Below are positions 57,393-64,000 of a DNA stretch of 64,000 nucleotides, in pieces. The notes under the pieces were generated by a model. That model was not told the origin of the DNA, made no database searches, and was given only the letters and a program-made list of their open reading frames with translations. The position numbers were made by a program, and so were the translations under genes. Numbering within the stretch: the first letter of the stretch is position 1; each line of letters starts with the position of its first letter. The stretch lies in NCBI RefSeq assembly GCF_020559915.1, contig NZ_JAJCLZ010000003.1, positions 62,001-126,000 of the forward strand, in the 5' to 3' direction. The DNA is from Ruminococcus sp. 210702-SL.1.03. Lineage in GTDB: Bacteria; Bacillota; Clostridia; Oscillospirales; Ruminococcaceae.

Positions 57393-58550
57393 ATGATGGA
57401 AGTTACAAAGGACATAATTTACATCGGCGTGAATGACCATAAGGTCGATCTTTTTGAGGGACAGTACGTTGTTCCGAACGGAATGGCTTACAATTCTTAT
57501 GTTATCCTCGACGAAAAGACCGCCGTTATGGATACGGTAGACGCGCATTTCGGCGAAGAGTGGCTCGCGAACCTCGAGCAGGCGCTGGGCGGCAGAAAGC
57601 CGGATTATCTCGTAGTTCAGCACATGGAGCCTGACCATTCGGCAAACATCGCGAAATTCGCCGAAAAGTACCCCGAAGCGCAGATAGTCGGCAACGCCAA
57701 GACTTTCACAATGGTAAAGAACTTTTTTGGCACTGATTACGCCGACCGCCGCGTAGTAGTAAAGGACGGCGAGAGCCTTTCGCTCGGCGCGCACGAGCTG
57801 ACATTCGTTTTCGCGCCTATGGTGCACTGGCCCGAGGTAATGGTTACCTATGACGCTAAGGACAAGGTGCTTTTCTCGGCAGACGGCTTCGGCAAATTCG
57901 GCGCGCTGGACGTTGATGAGGACTGGGCTTGCGAGGCTCGCAGATATTATTTCGGCATCGTCGGCAAGTATGGTATGCAGGTGCAGAATCTGCTGAAAAA
58001 GGCCGCCGCGCTTGATATTCAGATCATCTGCCCGCTGCACGGCCCTGTGCTGACCGAAAACCTCGGCTACTATATTGGTCTGTATGATACATGGTCGGCT
58101 TACAAGCCCGAGAGCGAGGGCGTTTTCGTAGCCTACGCTTCCGTTTACGGCAATACCAAGGCTGCCGCCGAGCTGCTGGCTGAAAAGCTGCGCGAAAAGG
58201 GCTGCCCGAAGGTTACCGTCGCTGACCTTGCGCGCGAGGACATGGCGGAGTGCGTTGAGGACGCTTTCCGCTACGACACGCTGGTGCTGGCTTCCTGCAC
58301 ATACAATGGCGGCGTTTTCCCGCCGATGCGCGAGTTTATCCTCGACCTCACCGAACGCGGCTACCGTAACAGACGCGTTGCGCTGATAGAGAACGGCTCG
58401 TGGGCTGCTACTGCTGCTAAGGTGATGGAGAAAATGCTCGAGGGCAGCAAGGACATCACTTTCGCCGAGAACCGCGTTTCGATAAAGTCGGCGCTGGACG
58501 AAACCTCCACCGCGCAGGTAGAGGCTCTGGCTGACGAACTTACCAAGTAA
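57393..58550 (+). CDS. fprA: FprA-type flavodiiron protein
   Basis: 385 residues. The metallo-beta-lactamase domain (about 1-245) shows HMEPDHSAN (the HxExDH di-iron motif), and further ligands in APMVHWPEVM and SADGFGKFG. A flavodoxin domain follows (about 250-385, VAYASVYGNTKAAAELLAE). Such enzymes reduce oxygen to water or nitric oxide to nitrous oxide in anaerobes, protecting Fe-S enzymes. Electron donor (rubredoxin-like) is not encoded nearby. GGAGG is 6 bases before the ATG. Two Met codons begin the frame; the first is used here. Confidence 0.95.
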   Translation: MMEVTKDIIYIGVNDHKVDLFEGQYVVPNGMAYNSYVILDEKTAVMDTVDAHFGEEWLANLEQALGGRKPDYLVVQHMEPDHSANIAKFAEKYPEAQIVGNAKTFTMVKNFFGTDYADRRVVVKDGESLSLGAHELTFVFAPMVHWPEVMVTYDAKDKVLFSADGFGKFGALDVDEDWACEARRYYFGIVGKYGMQVQNLLKKAAALDIQIICPLHGPVLTENLGYYIGLYDTWSAYKPESEGVFVAYASVYGNTKAAAELLAEKLREKGCPKVTVADLAREDMAECVEDAFRYDTLVLASCTYNGGVFPPMREFILDLTERGYRNRRVALIENGSWAATAAKVMEKMLEGSKDITFAENRVSIKSALDETSTAQVEALADELTK

Positions 58551-58568
58551 TTTCACGCAAATATAGCG

Positions 58569-58606
58569 ATACCCCGCAGACGTTCGTATCTGCGGGGTAT
58601 TTTTAT
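58569..58606. terminator. Bidirectional terminator after fprA
   Basis: ATACCCCGCAGA pairs perfectly with TCTGCGGGGTAT, with T-rich DNA following on the plus strand. Confidence 0.92.
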
Positions 58607-59529
58607 ATTATGGAAAATATTTGGAACATAGCTATCGCGCCGACGCACATCAGGCTGCCGAGCAGATTTTTCGCCGTGAACCGCTCGCGCTTCGCTATCG
58701 TGATGAAGAAAAGCGTTACGAGTATCAGCGGCTGAACGAACGAGTAGAGGGTAAGGCTCATGCCGATCAGCGCGTTTTCCGCAAGCAGCCCCGCGATGTT
58801 CGGCAGGCGGGTGAGGAAAACTATCAGGAGCATTTTTTTGAAGACCGCGTAGTCGCAGGGGCGCTCGTTCGCGAGGTAGAGCCGTTTTAGTATGCCTCCC
58901 TCCGCGCGCTTCTGGAATATCGCGACCGCCATTATCGCCGTGAGCGCCAGCATCGAGATGAAAAGTCCTGTGTTTTTCGAGAGGTATGGCTCGCCCGCGC
59001 GCATTATCAGCCCGTAGGAAAATTTTGCGAATATGTACAGCGCCATTGCGGGAATAAGCCGCAGCAGTTCGCCGCGCGTGAGCTTTCGTCCGTTGCCCGA
59101 GCCGTTCATATCTCCCGAGCCGCTCGCTATCAGTGCTAATCCCGCCAGCGCGAAAGGCAGACAAGCCAGCTTCGCCGCCGAGGGCGCTTCGCCGAAGATC
59201 GCGCAGTCAGCGCCGTATGAAAGAAACATCGCCAGCCCCAGCCATGCTTTTACCTCAAAAGCGCTCAGCACGCTCAGGCAGACCGCCGCCGTGTAAAATT
59301 CGCAGAGCTTGTTCGCTACCAGCAGCGCCGAAATGCCGAAAGTCTGCGGGCAGAGCGCGGCGCGAAGGTGCAGGAACGGCAGGCAGGGCAGCATGAAAGC
59401 CGCCGTGGAAGCCGATATGAAAAAAGTAAATTCGCTGCCCGAAAGCCCCCCGCGCGAAACGGTCTTTTTATCGTTCAGCGTACATATGGTATAGCTGGCA
59501 ACATTTATCAGTAAAAATATCAACTGCAA
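58603..59529 (-). CDS. EamA/DMT-superfamily transporter
   Basis: 308 residues with about ten membrane helices in two halves of five, the EamA arrangement. A charged loop with SGDMNGSGNGRKLTRGE lies between the halves. Such proteins export or import metabolites, but the substrate cannot be read. The start is read as TTG 59529 with GGAG 9 bases upstream; no ATG fits. It follows proS on the same strand after a terminator, and ends at the bidirectional terminator shared with fprA. Confidence 0.82.
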   Translation of the reverse strand: MQLIFLLINVASYTICTLNDKKTVSRGGLSGSEFTFFISASTAAFMLPCLPFLHLRAALCPQTFGISALLVANKLCEFYTAAVCLSVLSAFEVKAWLGLAMFLSYGADCAIFGEAPSAAKLACLPFALAGLALIASGSGDMNGSGNGRKLTRGELLRLIPAMALYIFAKFSYGLIMRAGEPYLSKNTGLFISMLALTAIMAVAIFQKRAEGGILKRLYLANERPCDYAVFKKMLLIVFLTRLPNIAGLLAENALIGMSLTLYSFVQPLILVTLFFITIAKRERFTAKNLLGSLMCVGAIAMFQIFSII

Positions 59530-59543
59530 TAGTTTTCACTCCA

Positions 59544-59580
59544 TAAAAAACGGGGCGCATTTTCCGCAAACGCCGCCCCG
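59544..59580 (-). terminator. Terminator of proS
   Basis: On the minus strand CGGGGCGGCG and CGCCCCG pair with one bulge and are followed by six T. Its T run lies just before the DMT gene ribosome site. Confidence 0.75.
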
Positions 59581-59596
59581 TGTGGATGATCTAAAA

Positions 59597-61060
59597 TTAG
59601 TAAGCCTTGCCCCAAAGCACCATGCACTTTGCTTCCTTGCCGCAGCAAACGCATTTGTCGCCGAGGTTTTCCTGATGGAAAGGTATGCAGCGCGAGCCTA
59701 CGCCCGTAACTTCCTTTATCTTATCCTCGCAGGCTTCGTCGCCGCACCACATAGCTTCAACAAAGCCGTCGCCGTTCTTTTCCAGCGCTTCGGTGATCTC
59801 TTCCATAGAGTGGCAGCGGTAAGTTCTCTTAGTGCGGTTAGCAAGAGCCTTTTCGTACATACCGGCGGGAATGGTCTTTTCCAGCATCTCGATAACGGTA
59901 TCCTTGAAAGTTTCAAGCTCGTTTTCGAGGGAAACGGTGGTCTTTTCGCCGTTGTATCTTGCAGCTACTACGCACTGGCAGTTCTCGATGTCCTTCGGGC
60001 CTATCTCTACTCTTACAGGCACGCCCTTCATCTCGTACTCGGCGAATTTCCAGCCGGGCGAATTATCGCTGTCGTCGAGCTTTACGCGCACGCCGCAGGC
60101 TTTGAGCTTTTCATAAAGCTTTTTCGCTTCGTCGAGCACGCCCTCTTTGAACTGCGCGATTGGCACGATAACCACCTGAACGGGAGCTACCGCAGGCGGC
60201 AGAACAAGTCCGCTGTCGTCGCCGTGAGTCATGATAACTGCGCCGATAAGGCGGGTGGTAACGCCCCAAGAGGTCTGGTGGGGGTACTGCTTCTGATTAT
60301 CTTTATTGGTGAACTGAATGTCGAAAGCTTTAGCAAATCCGTCGCCGAAATAGTGCGAAGTACCTGCCTGAAGCGCCTTGCCGTCGTGCATAAGAGCCTC
60401 TATCGCGTAGGTGGATTCAGCGCCGGCGAACTTATCGCTCTCGGTCTTTTTGCCCTTTACAACGGGCATTGCCAGCGACTGCTCGCAGAAATCAGCGTAA
60501 ACGTTGAGCATCTGCTCGGTCTCGGCGATGGCTTCCTCAGCGGTCGCGTGAATGGTGTGGCCCTCCTGCCAGAGAAATTCTCTCGAGCGCAGGAACGGAC
60601 GGGTGGTCTTTTCCCAGCGCACTACCGATACCCACTGGTTGTAAAGCTTTGGCAGGTCGCGGTAAGAGTGAACTATGTTCGCGTAGTGCTCGCAGAAAAG
60701 CGTTTCAGAGGTGGGGCGGACGCAAAGGCGCTCTTCAAGCTTCTCGCTGCCGCCGTGGGTTACCCAAGCGACTTCGGGAGCGAAGCCCTCAACGTGGTCT
60801 TTTTCCTTATTGAGCAGGCTTTCGGGAATGAACATAGGCATACAAACATTTTCGTGACCCAGCGCCTTAAAGCGTGCATCGAGGTCTTTCTGGATATTTT
60901 CCCAGATGGCGTAGCCGTAGGGGCGGATAACCATGCAGCCCTTTACGCTGGTGTACTCTACCAGCTCAGCCTTTTTGCAGATGTCGGTATACCATTTTGC
61001 GAAATCTTCGTCCATAGAGGTGATAGCCTCTACCATTTTATTATTGCTTTTTTTTGCCAT
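59597..61060 (-). CDS. proS: Prolyl-tRNA synthetase, short (archaeal/eukaryotic-like) type
   Basis: About 487 residues without the editing insertion of the long bacterial ProRS. Class II motifs are [28 protein letters not shown] and [22 protein letters not shown]-terminal domain with [14 protein letters not shown] (four Cys) could bind zinc. It charges tRNA-Pro. Two in-frame starts exist: ATG 61078 and ATG 61060. The second gives MAKKSNNK and has a GGAG 12 bases upstream. Both overlap the stop of the small upstream membrane gene, so they are coupled. proBA is far away at 2-4 kb. Confidence 0.94.
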   Translation of the reverse strand: MAKKSNNKMVEAITSMDEDFAKWYTDICKKAELVEYTSVKGCMVIRPYGYAIWENIQKDLDARFKALGHENVCMPMFIPESLLNKEKDHVEGFAPEVAWVTHGGSEKLEERLCVRPTSETLFCEHYANIVHSYRDLPKLYNQWVSVVRWEKTTRPFLRSREFLWQEGHTIHATAEEAIAETEQMLNVYADFCEQSLAMPVVKGKKTESDKFAGAESTYAIEALMHDGKALQAGTSHYFGDGFAKAFDIQFTNKDNQKQYPHQTSWGVTTRLIGAVIMTHGDDSGLVLPPAVAPVQVVIVPIAQFKEGVLDEAKKLYEKLKACGVRVKLDDSDNSPGWKFAEYEMKGVPVRVEIGPKDIENCQCVVAARYNGEKTTVSLENELETFKDTVIEMLEKTIPAGMYEKALANRTKRTYRCHSMEEITEALEKNGDGFVEAMWCGDEACEDKIKEVTGVGSRCIPFHQENLGDKCVCCGKEAKCMVLWGKAY

Positions 61061-61319
61061 GCTTAAAATCAACTCCATAAATATCTTTATTATAAATTTT
61101 GTAATTCAGATCGTATTCAGGCTCGGACGAAGCGTCGTAAGGGCCTTTTACCTGCGGTTCGTCAGGGTCGGGCTTTGGCACTTCGTCCTTAGTAGGTCGG
61201 TGCTCGTCGATCTTTTTTGCCAGCCGCGGCGTTATAACGCAGCAGAGCATTATCACAGCCATAATGACCATAGTAGTGCCCAGCACCCGCAGCAGCAGGT
61301 GTACCAGCTCGCTGTTCAT
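61041..61319 (-). CDS. Small single-pass membrane protein overlapping proS
   Basis: 92 residues: a membrane helix at about 9-30 ([21 protein letters not shown]), then a proline- and acid-rich cytoplasmic or external tail with [23 protein letters not shown]. No domain recognised. A good ribosome site (AAAGGGG) precedes the ATG. A TTGCAA-17-TATAAT promoter (61359-61387) is 40 bases upstream. Its last codons overlap the proS start by 20 or 38 bases in another frame, so it is the first gene of the proS transcript. Confidence 0.72.
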   Translation of the reverse strand: MNSELVHLLLRVLGTTMVIMAVIMLCCVITPRLAKKIDEHRPTKDEVPKPDPDEPQVKGPYDASSEPEYDLNYKIYNKDIYGVDFKHGKKKQ

Positions 61320-61358
61320 ATGCTCGCCCCTTTCTTTCGCGTAATATCATACCTTAAT

Positions 61359-61387
61359 ATTATACCATCTTTCGCGGCGATTTGCAA
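61359..61387 (-). promoter_or_regulatory. Promoter of the small-membrane-gene/proS transcript
   Basis: Minus-strand TTGCAA, 17-base spacer, TATAAT. Confidence 0.7.
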
Positions 61388-61424
61388 GTAGTTATGAAAA
61401 AATTTAAAATATTTCGTTTAGTGC

Positions 61425-61453
61425 TTGACAAACAATATTATATGGTGTATAAT
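61425..61453 (+). promoter_or_regulatory. Promoter of the padR operon
   Basis: TTGACA, 17-base spacer, TATAAT: full consensus, overlapped by a 16-base palindrome. Confidence 0.85.
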
Positions 61454-61461
61454 ATTATACA
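61446..61461. promoter_or_regulatory. Perfect palindrome over the padR -10 (likely PadR operator)
   Basis: TGTATAATATTATACA is a perfect 16-base dyad covering the -10 and likely start site. PadR regulators often repress their own gene from such sites. Confidence 0.6.
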
Positions 61462-61469
61462 GATAAAGA

Positions 61470-61494
61470 ACACGGGCGTTAGTCCGACCCGTGT
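61470..61494 (+). other. Leader hairpin before padR
   Basis: ACACGGG pairs with CCCGTGT around 11 bases, a few bases before the AAAGGAG ribosome site. Confidence 0.45.
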
Positions 61495-61521
61495 GAGAAG
61501 AAAGGAGTTGCTATCAGCATT

Positions 61522-61848
61522 ATGAGTGTTTTTCCGATAAGTGCAGCGCTGCTGGACGCTATGGTGCTCGCCGTTACCGAAAATGAGGACGGCTACGGGT
61601 ATAAGATCACTAAGGATATTCAGGAGCGCGTGAGCGTTTCAGAGTCCACCCTCTACCCCGTGCTGCGGCGCTTGCAGAAAAATGGTTCGCTCGAAACATA
61701 CGATATGCCTTATATGGGCAGAAACCGCAGATATTACCGCATTACAGAAAGCGGCAGAGAGCTGCTGAAAGATTACCGCGCAGAGTGGCGCGAGTATAAA
61801 GGGCAGATCGACCACTTTTTAAGCGAGGAGGATAATTATGACTATTAA
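61522..61848 (+). CDS. PadR-family transcriptional regulator
   Basis: 108 residues with the PadR winged helix: LDAMVLAVTENEDGYGYKITKDIQERVSVSESTLYPVLRRLQKNG and RRYYRITESGRELL. It lacks the longer C-terminal helices of PadR-s2 types. The ATG is 14 bases from AAAGGAG, a long spacing, but no in-frame start lies closer. It overlaps the next gene by 11 bases. It probably represses its own operon from the palindrome at 61446-61461 and responds to envelope stress or a small molecule. Confidence 0.9.
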   Translation: MSVFPISAALLDAMVLAVTENEDGYGYKITKDIQERVSVSESTLYPVLRRLQKNGSLETYDMPYMGRNRRYYRITESGRELLKDYRAEWREYKGQIDHFLSEEDNYDY

Positions 61849-63364
61849 AGAATACATCAGCCGTCTTTCAGCTGCGCTGAGTAATATCGACAGCGAGGAA
61901 GCGGCGAACGTTTTGCAGTATTACACCGAGATACTTGAGGACGCCGAAGATCCGCAGGCGGAAATGGCGAAGTTTGGCTCGCCCGAGCAGCTCGCTGCGC
62001 AGATAATGCAGGAAAACGGCTGGCAGCCCGCGCCCGATATGAGCGCGATGTTCCCGAATATGCAGCCGAAGCCGCGCAGGGGCATGACTACGGGCAGGGC
62101 GATAGCGCTGGTGCTCACCTCGCCTTTTTGGCTTACGGTATATGTTCTTATCGCCTGCCTTTTCATCACGGTAGTTTCGGTCTATATAACTTTCCCCGCA
62201 ACAGCGATAGGCGGACTTGTCGCCTGCGCACTTACGGCGGGCGAATATGCGCCACTAACAGTTGCACTGCTCACACTTGCAGCGGCATGCGCCGGCTTGA
62301 CTATGATGCTTTACCGCCCGCTTAAATACGCGCTGAAAGGCTGCGTTCAGCTCACTTTGATATTCAGCCGCTTCATTTTCGGCATGGAGCAGAAGAGATC
62401 CACCATTGCTCTGAAAAAGCCCGTCAACCGCGTGGTGCTTGTAACAGGCGCGGTGATGACGGTGATCGGAGCGGCGGTATGCGGCGTTTGCGTTGTAAAG
62501 CATATCAATAAGATAGATTATGCAAAAGCGCTCGGCATGACCGACCGCACATATGAGCTTTCGGGTGATATTACCGAGCTTACGGCCGACCTCGACGGTG
62601 CGGCGGTGCTCAGCGTAAAGCCCTCCGACGGCGATACGGCAAAGCTGGAATGTAAATACATTATTGAAAAAGACATGAAGATAACCGACGGCTCGGCAGC
62701 CGAGATAAAGTATGACGCGAAGAGCAACAGGATAACGCGCTACGGCATAAATTTCGGAACTATCTCTTACCCCGCCGCTGAAATCACACTCTATCTGCCG
62801 CAAAAGGCTTACGATAAGCTTACGCTTGATTCCACGTTCGGCGATATTTTGCTGAAAGATATTTCGGTCACCGAACTGAATATCGCTGCCGATGCGGGTG
62901 GCGTGAAGCTGGATAACGTGCTGGCAAAGAACGCTTCGATGGATATTGATTACGGCGATGTTGATATGAACGGCTGTAAGTTCGATTCTTTCACGATAGA
63001 TTCTGCAAGCGGCGATCTCGACATGAACGGCTGCGAGGTCGGAAAGACCGTCAGCATCAATATGGATTACGGCGATATGGAGCTGAAAAACGTTACCGCG
63101 GGCAGCCTCAGCGCGAAAATGAGCGCGGGAGATCTCGAGTTCAAGGGCGTTATAACAGGCGCGGCGGACGCTGACAGCGTTATAAACTGCGATTACGGCG
63201 ACGTGGATATGCAGCTCGGCGGAAGTAATTATACGATAGCCGCTTTCACCGACCTCGGCGAAGTCACCATAAACGGCGAGTCCCCCGCGTACAACGACCT
63301 TAAAGGCAGCGTGGTACTGCGCATAGAGAACAGCTGCGGCGATGTAAATGTAGATACAGACTGA
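61838..63364 (+). CDS. HAAS (DUF1700)-membrane-DUF4097 protein
   Basis: 508 residues. The N-terminus (about 1-70) is a DUF1700/HAAS signalling domain (IKEYISRLSAALSNID, FGSPEQLAAQIM). Membrane helices follow at about 90-155 and one near 190-215. The C-terminal half (about 240-505) is DUF4097, with beta-helix-like repeats such as YGDVDMNGCKF, SGDLDMNGCEV and YGDMELKNVTA. PadR-HAAS-DUF4097 sets are common in Firmicutes and thought to sense envelope state. AGGAGG precedes the ATG. It is coupled to padR. Confidence 0.88.
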   Translation: MTIKEYISRLSAALSNIDSEEAANVLQYYTEILEDAEDPQAEMAKFGSPEQLAAQIMQENGWQPAPDMSAMFPNMQPKPRRGMTTGRAIALVLTSPFWLTVYVLIACLFITVVSVYITFPATAIGGLVACALTAGEYAPLTVALLTLAAACAGLTMMLYRPLKYALKGCVQLTLIFSRFIFGMEQKRSTIALKKPVNRVVLVTGAVMTVIGAAVCGVCVVKHINKIDYAKALGMTDRTYELSGDITELTADLDGAAVLSVKPSDGDTAKLECKYIIEKDMKITDGSAAEIKYDAKSNRITRYGINFGTISYPAAEITLYLPQKAYDKLTLDSTFGDILLKDISVTELNIAADAGGVKLDNVLAKNASMDIDYGDVDMNGCKFDSFTIDSASGDLDMNGCEVGKTVSINMDYGDMELKNVTAGSLSAKMSAGDLEFKGVITGAADADSVINCDYGDVDMQLGGSNYTIAAFTDLGEVTINGESPAYNDLKGSVVLRIENSCGDVNVDTD

Positions 63365-63499
63365 TACAAAAAGAAAAAGTCAGACAGACATACAAAACGG
63401 ATATTAAATGGGGAAAAAGCGCACATTTTGTGAACATTATATTTTCAGTATGTTATCATACAGTTATCACATAAGGGCTGTATTATATATACATAAGGT

Positions 63500-63650
63500 T
63501 ACAGGGCACCTGATCCGGACATAAAAAGAGCAGAGGTTCACATATGTTCAGTGATGTAAAGACCCGACCACATATTATTTTTCTCCATCATATTTACTGT
63601 AAAGGCAGAGAGAGCTTTTAAGATCCCTACATCTTTAAGCTCTCTTTGCT
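63500..63650 (+). ncRNA. Candidate small RNA or leader-type transcript
   Basis: A strong plus-strand terminator at 63608-63650 has no protein gene in front of it within 240 bases, since the DUF4097 frame ends at 63364. A short transcript of roughly 150 bases is therefore possible. It includes a 25-codon frame starting at 63544. The promoter is weak and the fold is unclear. Confidence 0.3.
63608..63650 (+). terminator. Strong plus-strand terminator
   Basis: AGAGAGCTTTTAAGAT pairs with ATCTTTAAGCTCTCT around 6 bases, followed by TTGCTTTT. Confidence 0.8.
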
Positions 63651-63674
63651 TTTATCTAATCTTTTTTGCGCAAT

Positions 63675-63716
63675 AAAAATGCCACGCGTACTTTCGGCGT
63701 ACACGTGGCATTTTCT
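63675..63716. terminator. Bidirectional terminator before the ABC ATPase gene
   Basis: AAAATGCCACG pairs with CGTGGCATTTT, with T-rich flanks on both strands. It ends the minus-strand ABC gene. Confidence 0.85.
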
Positions 63717-63725
63717 GTATGTAAA

Positions 63726-64000
63726 TTACAATACTTTCGAGAGAAAGTCGCGCAGGCGGGGATTGCGCGGGTTTGAGAAAAATTCGTCGGGGCGGTTTTG
63801 CTCCAGTATATTTCCGTCCGCCATGAACATCACGCGTGAGGCTACCTCGCGCGCAAAGCCCATCTCGTGGGTAACTACCACCATCGTCATTCCGTCGTCC
63901 GCAAGCTTTTTCATAAGCTCGAGCACTTCGCCTACCATCTCGGGGTCTAGGGCGGAGGTCGGCTCGTCGAAAAGCATAACTTCGGGATTCATCGCGAGGG
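63726..64000 (-). CDS. Polar amino acid ABC transporter ATP-binding protein (partial, 5' end outside window)
   Basis: The last ~91 residues are visible. [21 protein letters not shown] is the Walker B/D-loop region and [17 protein letters not shown] is the switch-His region of GlnQ/HisP-type ATPases. The P-loop and signature motif lie outside the window. It would power import of a polar amino acid with permease and binding protein genes further right. The C-terminus [18 protein letters not shown] is typical. The frame runs through the window edge, so the internal ATG is not the start. Confidence 0.9.
   Translation of the reverse strand, partial: LAMNPEVMLFDEPTSALDPEMVGEVLELMKKLADDGMTMVVVTHEMGFAREVASRVMFMADGNILEQNRPDEFFSNPRNPRLRDFLSKVL

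Larger units (their letters stand above)
63365..63725. other. Region between the DUF4097 gene and the ABC ATPase gene
   Basis: 361 bases. A plausible but weak promoter (TTATCA and TATATA, about 63468-63495) precedes a stretch ending in a strong terminator. A 25-codon frame at 63544-63621 with AGAGG upstream overlaps the terminator stem. Nothing else is supported before the bidirectional terminator at 63675. Confidence 0.5.

Noticed and set aside
57360-58556. A 398-codon open frame antisense to fprA
   Set aside because: No start signal or domain; explained by the flavodiiron gene.
59582-61066. A 494-codon open frame antisense to proS
   Set aside because: Shadow of a GC-rich third-position frame; proS on the other strand has complete class II motifs.
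1-64000. CRISPR arrays, tRNA or rRNA genes, insertion sequences, phage genes
   Set aside because: No spaced direct repeats, cloverleaf-type gaps, transposase or integrase frames were found on either strand.

Overview
The window reads as a stretch of core chromosome from a plant-fibre-degrading clostridium of the Oscillospiraceae, most like Ruminococcus. This rests on gene content and signals. There is a Firmicutes-style dcw cluster with a meso-diaminopimelate-type MurE and a PASTA-domain penicillin-binding protein. AGGAGG-like ribosome sites and near-consensus sigma-A promoters are common, and most of the latter have exact 17-base spacers. Anaerobic enzymes are present (flavodiiron protein, hydroxyacyl-CoA dehydratase activase-type proteins). 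Four glycoside hydrolase or phosphorylase genes target hemicellulose. No mobile element, CRISPR array, rRNA or tRNA gene was seen. The species cannot be fixed by eye.

Layout. 1-9000: the end of an alpha/beta hydrolase gene, a small metal-binding protein, a GH130 phosphorylase behind paired LacI-type operators, a five-gene minus-strand operon (membrane protein, hydroxyacid dehydrogenase, NUDIX, proB, proA), and a GH31 alpha-xylosidase. 9000-18000: asnB, a secreted transglutaminase-like protein with fibronectin-like repeats, htpG under a CIRCE element, and a metF - CPBP protease - unknown - ppa operon. 18100-35750: the division and wall cluster mraZ-rsmH-ftsL-pbp-murE-murF-mraY-like-ftsW-murG-unknown-murA-ftsQ-ftsZ, then divIVA-like and a lone fumarase beta subunit. 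murD is missing from the cluster and the mraY-like protein is strongly diverged. 35900-37000: a sigma factor, a candidate structured RNA and a CxxC zinc-ribbon protein. 37000-45430: a two-gene ATP-driven activase/dehydratase-type system and potABCD. 45430-46040: AT-rich DNA with a candidate small RNA. 46040-49000: VanZ-like, iscS, iscU, rnhA. 49000-54040: GH36 alpha-galactosidase, a small PAS protein behind a cre-like site, and a GH74-type lipoprotein. 54100-64000: a membrane protein, an alanine-type aminotransferase, YitT, a flavodiiron protein, a DMT transporter, proS with a small overlapping membrane gene, a PadR/HAAS-DUF4097 pair, a possible small RNA, and the end of an amino-acid ABC ATPase.

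How the genes fit. GH74, GH36, GH31 and GH130 together could take xyloglucan and galacto(gluco)mannan from the cell surface to cytoplasmic sugars and sugar phosphates. LacI/CcpA-like sites sit in front of two of these transcription units. The 18-35 kb region supplies lipid II precursor synthesis and the divisome, with MraZ-box autoregulation and a separate ftsZ promoter. The points most worth checking are the structured RNA ahead of the zinc-ribbon gene, the candidate small RNA with an anti-Shine-Dalgarno tract, the two-gene activase system, the diverged MraY with no murD nearby, the Tyr/Gly/Asp-rich FtsQ tail and the unusual FtsZ C-terminus.
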